From NCBI RefSeq assembly GCF_000467185.1, contig NZ_BATM01000007.1, positions 1 to 64,000 on the forward strand: 64,000 bases of DNA, written 5' to 3'. Source of the stretch: Vibrio ezurae NBRC 102218. GTDB lineage: Bacteria > Pseudomonadota > Gammaproteobacteria > Enterobacterales > Vibrionaceae. Positions 44,543-54,920 of this stretch are shown piece by piece. The position numbers and the translations under genes are program-made. How positions within the stretch are numbered: position 1 is the stretch's first letter; the number at the start of each line of letters is the position of its first letter. The notes beneath the pieces were generated by a model, which ran no database searches, was not told the origin of the DNA, and worked only from the letters and a program-made list of their open reading frames with translations.

Positions 44543-46594
44543 TTACATTACGCGCATACCAGGTTGTGCGCCTTCGTGTGGCTCTAAAATCCAAAGATCT
44601 TTACCGCCAGGGCCTGCCGCTAACACCATGCCTTCCGACATACCAAACTTCATTTTACGAGGTTTAAGGTTGGCAACCATTACGGTATGTTTACCAATCA
44701 AATCTTCAGGGTTATAAGCCGATTTAATGCCAGCAAATACCTGACGAGTTTCGCCCCCTAAGTCCAATACCAGTCTTAGTAATTTATTTGCTTTTGGCAC
44801 AGATTCACACTCAACAATCTTCGCGATACGCAAATCGACTTTCGCAAAATCATCAAATTCGATTTCGTCAGCAATTGGCTCTTTGCTTAGCTCAGTTTCG
44901 GTTTTCGCTTGCTCGGCTTTTTCCTTCGCTGCTGCTTCGGCCGCTGCATCTTCTTTTGACGCTTCTACCATAGCTTCAACTTTTTTCGGGTCAACTCGAT
45001 TAAACAGTGCTTTGAACTTGCTGATTTCATGGTTGGTCAATGGAGTTGCTACGCCATCCCAAGTCAATTCTTGGTTTAAGAAGGCTTCGGTGCGCTCTGC
45101 TAACTCAGGCATCACTGGTTTCAAGTAAGTCATCAGTACGCGGAACAAGTTAATACCAACCGAACAGATGTCTTGTAGTGCTTGATCTTGACCTTCTTGT
45201 TTTGCCACAACCCAAGGGGCTTTCTCATCAACGTATTGGTTTGCTTTATCGGCAAGAGCGGTGATTTCACGAATCGCGCGGCTAAATTCACGAGTTTCGT
45301 AAAGCTCAGCAATACGTTCAGCGGCATCTGCAAACTCTTGATATAGAGCAGGCTCTGCAAATTCTGTAGAGAGTTGACCTGCAAAACGCTTAGTAATGAA
45401 ACCTGCGTTACGAGAGGCAAGGTTAACAATTTTGTTTACTACATCAGAGTTTACGCGCTGAGTGAAGTCTTCTAGATTTAAATCAAGATCATCAATACGG
45501 CTGTTGAGTTTCGCGGCGTAGTAGTAGCGTAGACATTCTGGGTCTAGGTGATTTAGATAAGTGCTGGCCTTGATGAACGTGCCTTTTGATTTAGACATTT
45601 TCGCGCCATTAACAGTGACATAGCCGTGTACAAAAATGTTGTTAGGCTTACGGTAACCCGCGCCTTCAAGCATTGCAGGCCAGAATAGGCTGTGGAAGTA
45701 CACGATATCTTTACCGATGAAGTGATAAAGCTCAGTAGTGCTGTCTTTTTTCCAGTATTCATCAAAGTCAAGGTCGTCACGTTTGCCACATAGGTTTTTG
45801 AACGACGCCATGTAACCTACAGGTGCATCTAGCCACACGTAGAAGAATTTGTTTTTCTCTCCAGGGATTTCAAAACCAAAGTAAGGAGCATCACGAGAGA
45901 TATCCCATTGTTGCAGCCCAGATTCAAACCATTCTTGCATCTTGTTAGCCGTTTCACTTTGCAGTGAACCAGAGCGAGTCCACTCTTTTAGCATGCTTTC
46001 AAGTTGTGGCAAGTCAAAGAAGAAGTGCTCAGAATCTTTCATTACCGGAGTCGCACCAGAAACCGCAGATTTAGGGTTGATAAGCTCTGTTGGGCTGTAA
46101 GTTTCCCCACAGTTATCGCAGTTATCACCGTATTGGTCTTCTGATTTACATTTCGGGCAAGTGCCTTTTACAAAGCGATCTGGCAAGAACATTTCTTTTT
46201 CAGGATCAAACAACTGAGAAATAGTGCGGCTAGAAATAAAGCCATTTTTTTTCAGTTCTAGGTAGATGCTTGAAGCCAGTTCGCGGTTTTCTTCACTGTG
46301 GGTGCTGTGATAGTTATCAAAGCTAATGTCAAAACCGGCAAAATCTTTTTGGTGTTCTTCACTGACACCAGCAATCATTTCTTCTGGTGTAATTCCCATC
46401 TGCTGAGATTTAAGCATGATTGGCGTACCGTGGGCATCATCAGCACAAACAAAGTTTACTGTGTTACCGCGTAGGCGTTGGTAACGCACCCAGATATCAG
46501 CTTGGATGTGCTCTAGCATATGACCTAAATGGATAGAACCATTGGCATAGGGTAGTGCACAAGTGACGAGCATTTTTCTTAATTCAGTAGTCAT
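44543..46594 (-). CDS. metG: Methionyl-tRNA synthetase
   Basis: 683 residues. Class I synthetase: the HIGH-like motif in [20 protein letters not shown], a zinc knuckle [20 protein letters not shown] near 145-160, the KMSKS loop in [15 protein letters not shown], and a C-terminal tRNA-binding dimerisation domain ([20 protein letters not shown], then [18 protein letters not shown]) from about residue 580. An Ala/Glu/Lys-rich linker (near 550-575) joins them. It is divergent from mrp, a conserved gamma-proteobacterial arrangement. Confidence 0.97.
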   Translation of the reverse strand: MTTELRKMLVTCALPYANGSIHLGHMLEHIQADIWVRYQRLRGNTVNFVCADDAHGTPIMLKSQQMGITPEEMIAGVSEEHQKDFAGFDISFDNYHSTHSEENRELASSIYLELKKNGFISSRTISQLFDPEKEMFLPDRFVKGTCPKCKSEDQYGDNCDNCGETYSPTELINPKSAVSGATPVMKDSEHFFFDLPQLESMLKEWTRSGSLQSETANKMQEWFESGLQQWDISRDAPYFGFEIPGEKNKFFYVWLDAPVGYMASFKNLCGKRDDLDFDEYWKKDSTTELYHFIGKDIVYFHSLFWPAMLEGAGYRKPNNIFVHGYVTVNGAKMSKSKGTFIKASTYLNHLDPECLRYYYAAKLNSRIDDLDLNLEDFTQRVNSDVVNKIVNLASRNAGFITKRFAGQLSTEFAEPALYQEFADAAERIAELYETREFSRAIREITALADKANQYVDEKAPWVVAKQEGQDQALQDICSVGINLFRVLMTYLKPVMPELAERTEAFLNQELTWDGVATPLTNHEISKFKALFNRVDPKKVEAMVEASKEDAAAEAAAKEKAEQAKTETELSKEPIADEIEFDDFAKVDLRIAKIVECESVPKANKLLRLVLDLGGETRQVFAGIKSAYNPEDLIGKHTVMVANLKPRKMKFGMSEGMVLAAGPGGKDLWILEPHEGAQPGMRVM

Positions 46595-46832
46595 ACTTAA
46601 CTTTTCGCAGATAGGATAAATTTCTAGCCGCTAATATTACCGTAAGCTAGCGGTAACGAAAAGGATCTCGCTGATAAATCACACTGACTTTATTTTGCAA
46701 CTCGCGCAGTGGGCGGATATTGGTCGCATTTTTGTTAAATTGCCCCGGTTATTTCTGGTCATTTTCACTCATGGGTTAAACGGAGCCAACAATAACGCTA
46801 ATATGTATGCATATTAGCAAAAGGACGTATTG

Positions 46833-47897
46833 ATGAATAACGACATACACACTTGGTTGAATCAGTTTCAGCATCCACTTTTAACCAGTCAATGGGCCGC
46901 AACTCAGGGCGTGGTCACTGTGGGTCACAAAGAGAAAACTATCGATGTAGAGATCCCGTTTTTGGTGGAATCGCTCACCCAAGCCGTAGGTCATTGGATA
47001 TCTGAGAACGATGCACCGCAAGGATGGGAAGAATATACGTTTTATGTTTCAGCGCGTGTGCGTCCCCTGCAAAGTAAAATCCCTAGCACGTTGACGTCAA
47101 TTAAAAACATCATTGCAGTGACATCGGCAAAAGGTGGGGTAGGGAAATCCACCACCACTGCAAATTTGGCGTTAGCGATCGCAGCCCAAGGGGCCAAGGT
47201 AGGCATACTGGATGCGGATGTCTATGGGCCGTCCATTCCACTCATGTTTGGAACAAAAGGGCAAGCGTTAGAAGTGGTTGATAATAAATGGATGAAACCG
47301 TTACAAGCGCACGGCGTTTTTACTCAATCTATTGGCTACTTGATCTCTAGTGATGACGCAGCGGTGTGGCGAGGCCCGATGGCATCAAAAGCATTAATGC
47401 AACTATTAAAAGAAACACAGTGGCCGGAACTGGATTATTTGATCATAGACATGCCACCAGGAACGGGTGATTTGCAGCTAACGTTATCACAAGATATCCC
47501 CCTCACCAGTGCATTGGTGGTCACCACTCCGCAAGACTTGGCATTAGCGGACGCGGTGAAAGGGATTGCCATGTTTGAAAAAGCAGACGTGGGTGTATTG
47601 GGCATTATCGAAAATATGAGTTATCACATTTGCAGCCATTGTGGTTCCCATGAAGATATCTTTGGTAGTGGTGGCGCGGTTAAATTGGCCACTGAAAAAG
47701 GAATTTCAGTGTTGGCACAATTGCCACTGCACGCCAACATTCGTCGCGATATCGATTTGGGGACTCCATCGGTGGTCAATCCAGAATCAGCTGCGCAAGC
47801 ACAGGGCTATTTCGATCTTGCTGAGCAGGTCGTAAGTCGACTATTTTGGTATGGAGTGCCGCAAGCTGAGCGTATTAGTTTTGTTGAAGTAACATAA
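46833..47897 (+). CDS. mrp: Mrp/ApbC Fe-S cluster carrier ATPase
   Basis: 354 residues from ATG 46833 (AAGGA eight bases upstream; an in-frame TTG precedes it). The P-loop is the deviant Walker type VTSAKGGVGKSTTTANLALA, followed by ILDADVYGPSIPLMFG and IDMPPGTGDLQLTLSQDIP. The CxxC of YHICSHCGSHEDIFG binds the bridging Fe-S cluster in the dimer. An N-terminal DUF59-like region is shortened and divergent. It carries clusters to apoproteins in the cytoplasm. Divergent from metG. Confidence 0.94.
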   Translation: MNNDIHTWLNQFQHPLLTSQWAATQGVVTVGHKEKTIDVEIPFLVESLTQAVGHWISENDAPQGWEEYTFYVSARVRPLQSKIPSTLTSIKNIIAVTSAKGGVGKSTTTANLALAIAAQGAKVGILDADVYGPSIPLMFGTKGQALEVVDNKWMKPLQAHGVFTQSIGYLISSDDAAVWRGPMASKALMQLLKETQWPELDYLIIDMPPGTGDLQLTLSQDIPLTSALVVTTPQDLALADAVKGIAMFEKADVGVLGIIENMSYHICSHCGSHEDIFGSGGAVKLATEKGISVLAQLPLHANIRRDIDLGTPSVVNPESAAQAQGYFDLAEQVVSRLFWYGVPQAERISFVEVT

Positions 47898-48039
47898 TTG
47901 TGGGAATCGTGTGTGGCATTTGATGCATATCGTTCAATTTATGTGCAACCTTGAGAGATTGTGAGCTTATTTCTGGTATCGAAGTTTATCAATCCCTATA
48001 ATTTGGTCAGTTTAATATCTGTTTTGCTAGGATCAGTTA

Positions 48040-48681
48040 ATGTCTGAAAATAATCAATGTGTCATCATCGGTATCGCTGGTGCATCCGCATCGGGTAAGA
48101 GCCTGATTGCAAGTACTATATATAACGAACTGCGTGCTAAGGTAGGCCCAGATCAAATCGGTGTTATCACGGAAGACAGATACTACAAAGATCAAAGTCA
48201 TTTGAGCATGGAAGAGCGTGTAAAAACCAACTACGACCATCCACAGGCTTTAGATCATGATTTATTGTGTGAACATTTAAATCAACTGGTTCAAGGGAAG
48301 GCTGTTGAAGTACCTGAGTACAGTTATACTGAGCACACTCGTACCAGCAACACCAAAACAATGAACCCGAAAAAGGTCATTATTCTTGAAGGCATTTTAT
48401 TGCTGACCGATCAGCGATTGCGCGATCTTATGCATGCGAGTGTATTTATGGATACACCGCTGGATATTTGTTTACTGCGCCGTGTTAAGCGTGATGTAGA
48501 AGAGCGTGGACGTACAATGGACTCTGTGCTTGATCAATACCAAAAAACAGTACGCCCAATGTTTTTACAGTTTATTGAACCTTCGAAACAGTATGCCGAC
48601 ATCATTGTCCCACGTGGCGGGAAAAACCGAATAGCGATTGATGTGTTAAAAGCGCATATTGCTAAATTACTGAAATCTTAG
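48040..48681 (+). CDS. udk: Uridine kinase
   Basis: 213 residues. It phosphorylates uridine and cytidine in pyrimidine salvage. P-loop [40 protein letters not shown] with the base-binding Asp, [19 protein letters not shown] and [20 protein letters not shown] are family signatures; the length matches E. coli Udk (213). A terminator hairpin separates it from asmA. Confidence 0.96.
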   Translation: MSENNQCVIIGIAGASASGKSLIASTIYNELRAKVGPDQIGVITEDRYYKDQSHLSMEERVKTNYDHPQALDHDLLCEHLNQLVQGKAVEVPEYSYTEHTRTSNTKTMNPKKVIILEGILLLTDQRLRDLMHASVFMDTPLDICLLRRVKRDVEERGRTMDSVLDQYQKTVRPMFLQFIEPSKQYADIIVPRGGKNRIAIDVLKAHIAKLLKS

Positions 48682-48759
48682 TAATTTAGTTAGTAGCTGT
48701 CAGTTTTAAAAAATTATTTTGGCTGTCTACATACAAGCGCCAGATTATGGTTAAGAATT

Positions 48760-48785
48760 AAATGGCACAGAGGTGCCATTTTTTG
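48760..48785 (+). terminator. udk terminator
   Basis: AAATGGCAC (48760-48768) pairs with GTGCCATTT (48773-48781) around a four-base loop and runs on into TTTTTT. Confidence 0.85.
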
Positions 48786-48843
48786 TGTTTGGCGTTTACG
48801 TTATGGACAAATGCTGAGTCAATTAGGTTACAGGGAAGAAAAG

Positions 48844-51195
48844 ATGAAGAAGCTTTCACTATTTATTGTCACCCCTATTATTTTGGTGGTGTTAGCGGTC
48901 GTAGCGCTACTTGTGTTTGTCGATCCAAATCAGTTTAAACCTATGCTTGTCGAGCAAACTAAAAAGCAAACGAATCTTGATCTAGCCATTGAAGGGGACA
49001 TAGGTTGGCAGTTTTTTCCTTCGATAGGCTTCTCGTTAGGTAAGACGACGTTAAGTAACCCCGAAGGTTTTGGTTCGCCCAATATGGTGAAGGTAGATGA
49101 AGTCGCATTAGACATTTCGGTACTTCCTTTACTTAGCAAAGAATTACAAGTGGGCAATGTGACGTTATCGGGGGCGCATATATATATTGAAACCCGCGCC
49201 GATGGCAGCAGTAATTTAGACGCATTGACCGCAAGTACAGACTCTACTGAACAAGACACACAAACCACACCGCCAGACTCTTCAAAGCAAGACCCTACAA
49301 CCTCAGCTACAGACCAAAATAGCACCCCGTGGGTTATCTCTTTAAAAGGTGCAAACATCAAAAATGCACAGCTAGAGATCAAAGACGATAAAAATCAGCT
49401 CTATACCAAATTGGAAAAAGTGAACTTAAAAGTATCTAGCTTTAAATTTGATCAATGGACGCCGATGACATTTAGTTTCTCTGGGGTGAATAATCAGCAA
49501 AAATTTGCGCTATCGGGTAAAGCCGAGGCGAAAACAGATGCGCGCTTTACTGACTATCAAGTTAGAGACGTTGTGCTGGAAGGGAGCTTTTCTCAACCCG
49601 ACGTGGATATAGACAGCTTTGAAGTGAAAGTAGATAACTTTAAGTTGGACGCATGGTCAAATATCTCTCTATTGGCTGAAGGGCAAGTGGCCGGCAATCA
49701 ATTCGATATCACCAGCACCACCAAAGCAATGCTACAAAGTGATTTATCGACGTTTATTATTCAAAACTTAGCCTTAGCGACACCGCTAAAAGGTAAGGAT
49801 CTCAATCTTGAGTCTATCACCCTTGGTTTATCTTCATTTAGGCTAGGCCAACGCGGCGCATTCCAAGTCGCGGTTAAAGGACGTGCGTCGGATATTGATG
49901 CGAACATCGTCACCATGGGTAACTTAATGGTCGATCAGAACATTGAAAAAGTCATTGTTGATGGGTTAACGGTGAAAGGCAAAGTGGCGGGTGATGCTTT
50001 GCCACAAAATCCGATTCGTATCACTGTGGATTCGGATGTTGAATTCGATCTGCTCAAAAACAAGCTTTCTCTTTTGTGGCGAAAAGTGTCGTTTAATACG
50101 CTGCAATTTGATGGCACGACAGATGTTGAGTTAACGACCATCCCTAAAGTTCGCTTTAAAATGCACAGCCCTAATATCAATGTCGATGAGTGGAGCGGTG
50201 GCAGCAACAATGATGCCACTGACGCTAGCGCGGCAGCTCAACCATCGTCAGATTCATCTGAAGTGGCAACAGAAAGCGTGGCGAGTGAACCTGATTTATC
50301 AGTATTAAAAACGTTGGATGTCGCAGGTAGTATGAGTATCGATAAGCTACAAGCCAGTAACGCTAAGTTGCAAAAGGCGTTTGCCGATATTGCGATTAAG
50401 GACGGAGTGTTTAACTTACGTTCGCTAAAAGCCAATTTATATCAAGGCAGTATTCAGGCGAAAGCGCGAGTCAATGCTAAACAACCCGTTGCCAGTTACG
50501 ACATTGATGCCAAAGTGAATAACGTCAAGGTTGGCCCATTGCTGGTGGATGTTGCGGACAATAATACGCTAGAAGGGACCGGCAATATTGATCTTAACCT
50601 TACGGGTAAAAGCTTAATTCCTGATGAGCTTAAAAAACACTTAGCGGGCACCGTTGCCGTTAAGTTTGCCGATGGCGCCATTAATGGCATTAACGTGGCG
50701 CAGATCATTCGCACCAATTACGCCAAGTTCAAGGGTGAAAAAGTACCGGCAGAAAACGAGCCTAAAAAGACCGACTTTAGCGCTATGGATGCGTTAGTGA
50801 AATTAAATAAAGGGGTGGCTACGTTATCAAATGTTGCCGTTGCCTCGCCATTACTGCGCATTAAAGCTACCGGTAATGCCAATTATTTAAGTGAAACCAT
50901 GGACATATTATCGAAAACATCCATTGTTGGGTCCTTAGAGGGGCAAGGTGGTGGCAGTATTGATGATCTTGCCGACGTGACGATTCCTTTGCGCTTACAA
51001 GGCAGTTGGACAGACCCTAAAGTGAGTCTAGATTTAGCCGCGCTACAAAAACAAGAGCTTGAGCGCAATAAGAAAAAGCTAGAAGAGAAAGCGAAGAAAG
51101 AAGCTGAGCGAGGTTTGAAAAAACTGTTTGGTGATAATGCGAGTAATGATGACACCAAGAAAATGGCGGATTCTTTACTGAAAAAATTATTCTAG
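48844..51195 (+). CDS. asmA: AsmA-family envelope protein
   Basis: 783 residues from ATG 48844 (GGGAAG upstream). One N-terminal anchor (LSLFIVTPIILVVLAVVALL) then a large periplasmic beta-rich body of the AsmA type: VDPNQFKPMLVEQTKKQTNL, IEGDIGWQFFPSIGFSLGKT, and the C-terminal AsmA core NVKVGPLLVDVADNNTLEGT and NLTGKSLIPDELKKHLAGTV. Two low-complexity Ser/Thr/Asp/Gln linkers interrupt it, near residues 132-162 and 458-485, and the C-terminus is a Lys/Glu-rich helix. AsmA proteins are bridge-like lipid-transfer proteins that affect outer-membrane lipids. Longer than E. coli AsmA (617) mainly because of those linkers and tail. Confidence 0.9.
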   Translation: MKKLSLFIVTPIILVVLAVVALLVFVDPNQFKPMLVEQTKKQTNLDLAIEGDIGWQFFPSIGFSLGKTTLSNPEGFGSPNMVKVDEVALDISVLPLLSKELQVGNVTLSGAHIYIETRADGSSNLDALTASTDSTEQDTQTTPPDSSKQDPTTSATDQNSTPWVISLKGANIKNAQLEIKDDKNQLYTKLEKVNLKVSSFKFDQWTPMTFSFSGVNNQQKFALSGKAEAKTDARFTDYQVRDVVLEGSFSQPDVDIDSFEVKVDNFKLDAWSNISLLAEGQVAGNQFDITSTTKAMLQSDLSTFIIQNLALATPLKGKDLNLESITLGLSSFRLGQRGAFQVAVKGRASDIDANIVTMGNLMVDQNIEKVIVDGLTVKGKVAGDALPQNPIRITVDSDVEFDLLKNKLSLLWRKVSFNTLQFDGTTDVELTTIPKVRFKMHSPNINVDEWSGGSNNDATDASAAAQPSSDSSEVATESVASEPDLSVLKTLDVAGSMSIDKLQASNAKLQKAFADIAIKDGVFNLRSLKANLYQGSIQAKARVNAKQPVASYDIDAKVNNVKVGPLLVDVADNNTLEGTGNIDLNLTGKSLIPDELKKHLAGTVAVKFADGAINGINVAQIIRTNYAKFKGEKVPAENEPKKTDFSAMDALVKLNKGVATLSNVAVASPLLRIKATGNANYLSETMDILSKTSIVGSLEGQGGGSIDDLADVTIPLRLQGSWTDPKVSLDLAALQKQELERNKKKLEEKAKKEAERGLKKLFGDNASNDDTKKMADSLLKKLF

Positions 51196-51252
51196 CAAAG
51201 GCAAGGCACAACAGCCTTAGAGCCACGCTAGCCATTTAGTAGGAAGAACAAG

Positions 51253-51291
51253 AACCAGAGATAAGCAATGCTTATCTCTGGTTTTTTATTT
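51253..51291 (+). terminator. asmA terminator
   Basis: A perfect 14-pair stem (AACCAGAGATAAGC at 51253-51266 with its complement at 51270-51283, loop AAT) followed by TTTTTATTTTT. It abuts the stop of the convergent cobO gene and may serve both. Confidence 0.93.
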
Positions 51292-51888
51292 TTACCAGTC
51301 AATCCCTTTACGTGCTTTGATTCCTGCGTCAAATGCATGTTTTACATTGCGTACTTCAGACACGGTATCGGCAAGTTCAATAAGGGAGCGGTGCGCTGCT
51401 CGACCTGTGATAATTACAGATTGATGGCTAGGACGCTGGTTAAGCGCCGTCAGCAGCTCCTCTAGGTCAATGTAGTCATAGGTGACCATGTACGTCAATT
51501 CGTCCAGCAGAACCACATCTAAGTTTGGATCTTGCAGCATCTTTTTACACTCTTGCCATACTTGTTGTGCGGCATCGGTATCGGCTTGTTTATTTTGAGT
51601 TTCCCAAGTAAAACCTGTTGCCATTACATGAAAGGTCACTCCTAGCTTTTCAAGAAGGTTCTTTTCACCGTTCTCCCAAGTGCCTTTGATAAATTGCGCT
51701 ACACCACAATTAAATCCATGTCCAACGGCTCGTGCAACAGTACCAAAGCCAGAAGTGGATTTTCCTTTTCCGTTACCCGTGATGACGAGCAATAGCCCTT
51801 TTTCTTCGGTTGCGTTGGCGATTCTCTCATCGACTTGCTGTTTGAGTTTTTGTTGACGCTGTTGATGACGATCCTGATCTTGAGCCAT
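51292..51888 (-). CDS. cobO: Cob(I)yrinic acid a,c-diamide adenosyltransferase
   Basis: 198 residues (E. coli BtuR/CobA type). It adds the adenosyl group to cob(I)alamin and related corrinoids. P-loop LLLVITGNGKGKSTSGFGTV, VARAVGHGFNCGVAQFIKG, DVVLLDELTYMVTYDYIDLE and VIITGRAAHRSLIELADTVS are diagnostic. No other cobalamin gene is in the window, so it probably supports salvage of imported corrinoids. Confidence 0.94.
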   Translation of the reverse strand: MAQDQDRHQQRQQKLKQQVDERIANATEEKGLLLVITGNGKGKSTSGFGTVARAVGHGFNCGVAQFIKGTWENGEKNLLEKLGVTFHVMATGFTWETQNKQADTDAAQQVWQECKKMLQDPNLDVVLLDELTYMVTYDYIDLEELLTALNQRPSHQSVIITGRAAHRSLIELADTVSEVRNVKHAFDAGIKARKGIDW

Positions 51889-52368
51889 GATTGTTCCTAT
51901 TATTTCCCTGATAGATAACCATGATACACGCAGTGTTACCCAGACAGAAAGAGGAGATTTTCAATTAGTCACGGGAGTTAGTCACTGGAATTAATGCATT
52001 TGAGTGCATAATCTTTTATTTAAATAGAAAGGGAGTCATTCATTAATAATATTTAAATTAAGTTATGCATATGATTGTTTATATTATGCGTATACATGCT
52101 CATCTATTATAGTAAAATTATGTTGTGATGATTAAATGCATTAGTGTTGTTTTTATGATCCGTATTAATCTTAAATGTTTTTGCCTTTGGTTTGTTCGGT
52201 TAACACAATGAAATAAAGGTGTTTCCATTGAATAATAAACGACTATAAAGGTAACAAAATGAAAATTTATTATTCATAAATATATCTAAGATTGATCTAA
52301 TCCTCTTTTTAAATAGTTTAGCTTTGATAACTTAGTTGCCAAATTCGATGTTATTAAGGTTTACTAAT
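51889..52368. other. AT-rich control region upstream of dcuC
   Basis: 480 very AT-rich bases between divergent cobO and dcuC. A long-range inverted repeat lies in its dcuC side (annotated separately). No credible gene: the reading frame ATGAAAATTTATTATTCATAA near 52259 has six codons only. A TTGATCTAATC stretch near 52291 is only half of an FNR site (TTGAT-N4-ATCAA), so I do not call it. Confidence 0.5.
52229..52276. repeat. Inverted repeat upstream of dcuC
   Basis: TGAATAATAAA (52229-52239) and TTTATTATTCA (52266-52276) are perfect 11-base inverted arms, 26 bases apart, about 93 bases before the dcuC start. It may be a pair of operator half-sites or an mRNA leader stem. Confidence 0.5.
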
Positions 52369-53736
52369 ATGCTAGAGCTCCTTATTGGTTTGGTCATTAC
52401 CATAATCGTTGGTTATTTTATAATCAAAGGTTATCGAGCGGCCGGTGTTTTATTAACGGCGGGTATTTCGTTACTTTTGCTGACCGGTTTCTTAGGTCAT
52501 ACCGTATTGCCTGCGAAAGTGGCTTCGACAGGAAATACGTTTACTGATGCCCTAGAATTCGTGAAATACATGCTTCAGTACCGAGGTGGCGGCTTAGGTC
52601 TACAAATCATGTTGTTGTGTGGTTTTGCTTCTTATATGACCCATATTGGTGCTAACAATGTAGTCGTGAAACAGTTTTCTAAACCTCTTTCCTTTATTAA
52701 ATCGCCTTATATTCTATTAGTTGCAGCTTATATTGTGGCATGTTTAATGTCATTAGCGGTAAGTTCGGCAACGGGGTTAGGCGTGTTATTAATGGCGACA
52801 TTATTCCCTATGATGACGGCAATGGGTATTTCTCGCCCAGCCGCGGTTGCCGTGTGTGCATCTCCTGCCGCTATTATTTTATCTCCAACATCAGGGGATG
52901 TGGTCGTGGCAGCAGCAAAATCAAATATGCCACTTGATGTATTTGCATTTAATACGGTTTTGCCTGTTTCATTCTGCGCAATTATTGTAATGGCTGCGGC
53001 GGCATTCTTTTGGAATAAGTATTTAGATAAAAAAGAAAATACTCCGATGGAAAAAGTCGATCTTTCTGAAATGAAAGTGGATGCGCCTGCCTTTTACGCT
53101 TTATTGCCTTTCTTACCTATCTTCGGTGTCTTTGTATTTAACGGCCGTACCATTCCGGGCTTATCCCTTGATATTTATACCATAGTGGTATTGTCTATCT
53201 TTATTGGCGCTGTCGTTCACTACATTACGCGACGCTTTGACGGTAAACAGGCGCTTGAAGATCTTGAGTCGTGTTACGCGGGTATGGCGGATGCATTTAA
53301 AGGTGTGGTCATGCTATTGGTGGCAGCAGGCGTGTTTGCGCAGGGTTTAATGTCGATTGGCGCAATTGACCATCTCATTCATTTGGCCGACCACGCAGGG
53401 GCAGGTGCCATTGCATTGATGCTATTGCTCACGGGCTTAACTGTAGCAGCGGCTATTGCGACAGGTTCTGGTAATGCTCCTTTCTACGCGTTTGTAGAAT
53501 TAGCCCCCGCTCTTGCGGCAAAAATGGGTGTTAACCCAGCGTTCCTAATCATTCCAATGCTACAAGCGTCTAATCTAGGCCGTACTATTTCTCCAGTATC
53601 TGGCGTGATTGTAGCAACTTCAGGTATGGGTAAAATCAGTCCATTTGAGGTGGTAAAACGCACTAGTGTCCCTGTGCTATGTGGCTTAGCCACCGTGATT
53701 ATCGGCACCATTTATTTAGTGCCAATGACGGTTTAA
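52369..53736 (+). CDS. dcuC: DcuC-family anaerobic C4-dicarboxylate transporter
   Basis: 455 residues from ATG 52369 (AAGG nine bases upstream); the frame opens at 52336. About 12 to 14 membrane helices. It follows the DcuC family: MLQYRGGGLGLQIMLLCGFA, YMTHIGANNVVVKQFSKPL, SPAAIILSPTSGDVVVAAAK, and MLQASNLGRTISPVSGVIVA near the C-terminus. E. coli DcuC exports succinate during fermentation, but in this context its partner is a peptidase, so the family's YfcC/peptide-type substrate range should be kept open. A terminator separates it from the M20 gene only partly (59 bases). Confidence 0.85.
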   Translation: MLELLIGLVITIIVGYFIIKGYRAAGVLLTAGISLLLLTGFLGHTVLPAKVASTGNTFTDALEFVKYMLQYRGGGLGLQIMLLCGFASYMTHIGANNVVVKQFSKPLSFIKSPYILLVAAYIVACLMSLAVSSATGLGVLLMATLFPMMTAMGISRPAAVAVCASPAAIILSPTSGDVVVAAAKSNMPLDVFAFNTVLPVSFCAIIVMAAAAFFWNKYLDKKENTPMEKVDLSEMKVDAPAFYALLPFLPIFGVFVFNGRTIPGLSLDIYTIVVLSIFIGAVVHYITRRFDGKQALEDLESCYAGMADAFKGVVMLLVAAGVFAQGLMSIGAIDHLIHLADHAGAGAIALMLLLTGLTVAAAIATGSGNAPFYAFVELAPALAAKMGVNPAFLIIPMLQASNLGRTISPVSGVIVATSGMGKISPFEVVKRTSVPVLCGLATVIIGTIYLVPMTV

Positions 53737-53757
53737 TCCGTAATATCAGTCATTAAC

Positions 53758-53786
53758 AAAAGCTCTCGGTCATGGGAGCTTTTTTG
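53758..53786 (+). terminator. Terminator between dcuC and the M20 gene
   Basis: AAAAGCTC pairs with GAGCTTTT (with an inner C/G pair) followed by TTTTT. It lies ten bases before the M20 start, so it may be an attenuator. Confidence 0.75.
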
Positions 53787-53795
53787 AGGTGTAAT

Positions 53796-54920
53796 ATGAC
53801 CATTTCTGTAAATATTGAAACCTATATCGAGCAGCTTGCGAGCCTAGTCAATATTGATTGTGGCAGCCACAACCTACATGGTATTGCCAAGGTTGCTGAT
53901 GTGTTAACATCAATGTTTGAAAGCATTGGTTTTCATGTACAAAGACATACCGTACACGATGATGCTGGTCCTTGTTTAGAAATCACCAATAAGCCGAATG
54001 CGGAGCATTACGATGTGATGTTGTGCGGGCACATGGATACTGTTTTTCCTGATGGTACCGTTGCGAAGCGTCCGTTGACCCGTGATGAAGAAAAGATTTA
54101 CGGCCCAGGTGTGACGGATATGAAGTCCGGTATTTTGAGCGCATGGTATGCATTGCAAATGATCTCTGATGAACAAAAACAGAAGTTAGCCATTGTTGTC
54201 GCATTAAACAGTGATGAGGAAATTGGTTCTCGTTATTCTCGTCACTGGGTTGAATCATTAGCGTTAAAAAGCAAACGAGTGTTGGTGTGTGAAGCCTCAC
54301 GAGCCAACGGTAACTTAATTCGTTCGCGCAAAGGTAATGCAAAGTACGAGCTTACGTTTAATGGCGTGGCCTCTCATGCAGGCTCCGCGTTACAAGATGG
54401 CGTATCGGCAATTTATGAGCTAAGCCACTGGTCGTTAGCCATTAAGGATATGGTCAACCTAGAGACCGGCACAACGATGAACGTGGGGACCATAACAGGA
54501 GGGGTAGCCGTTAACGTGGTGCCTGACTTTGCTCAAGCGATTGTTGATTTGCGTTTTTGGAGCAACGAAGAAGCAGAAGCTATTCACAATACATTGCTGA
54601 AAATGGCGCAGTCCCCTTTTGAAGAGGGCGCGAGTGTCGCAGTGAAACGTCTGGCGTTTAAACCGGCCATGATTCCAACCGATGAAACCGAGCAGTTGAT
54701 CCGTCTGATCAGCGCCGAGGCTGATAAGTTAAATCTAGTGTATGCATGGGAAAATGCAGGGGGTGGCTCCGACGGTAACTTTACTGCCAATATGGGCATT
54801 GCCACTTTAGATGGCTTTGGTCCATCTGGTGCGGGGCTGCATTCGGATAAAGAATACCTATTGATTAATACCATTGCCCCTCGTCTTGAATTATTGGTGA
54901 ATGTACTTAATAGGTTCTAA
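53796..54920 (+). CDS. M20-family metallopeptidase (carboxypeptidase G2-like)
   Basis: 374 residues from ATG 53796 (GAGGTG upstream). Zinc ligands and catalytic residues of M20 are in order: LCGHMDTVFPDGT (His, Asp), GPGVTDMKSGILSAWYAL (bridging Asp), NSDEEIGSRYSRHW (catalytic Glu and ligand Glu), the dimerisation-domain SHAGSALQDG and the last ligand in PSGAGLHSDKEYLLIN. The closest subgroup is carboxypeptidase G2/glutamate carboxypeptidase, which remove C-terminal glutamate from peptides or folates. No signal peptide is seen, so it acts in the cytoplasm, perhaps on what the DcuC-type carrier imports. Confidence 0.88.
   Translation: MTISVNIETYIEQLASLVNIDCGSHNLHGIAKVADVLTSMFESIGFHVQRHTVHDDAGPCLEITNKPNAEHYDVMLCGHMDTVFPDGTVAKRPLTRDEEKIYGPGVTDMKSGILSAWYALQMISDEQKQKLAIVVALNSDEEIGSRYSRHWVESLALKSKRVLVCEASRANGNLIRSRKGNAKYELTFNGVASHAGSALQDGVSAIYELSHWSLAIKDMVNLETGTTMNVGTITGGVAVNVVPDFAQAIVDLRFWSNEEAEAIHNTLLKMAQSPFEEGASVAVKRLAFKPAMIPTDETEQLIRLISAEADKLNLVYAWENAGGGSDGNFTANMGIATLDGFGPSGAGLHSDKEYLLINTIAPRLELLVNVLNRF

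Noticed and set aside
52286-52300. FNR site upstream of dcuC
   Set aside because: Only one half-site is present; the spacing and second half do not fit TTGAT-N4-ATCAA.
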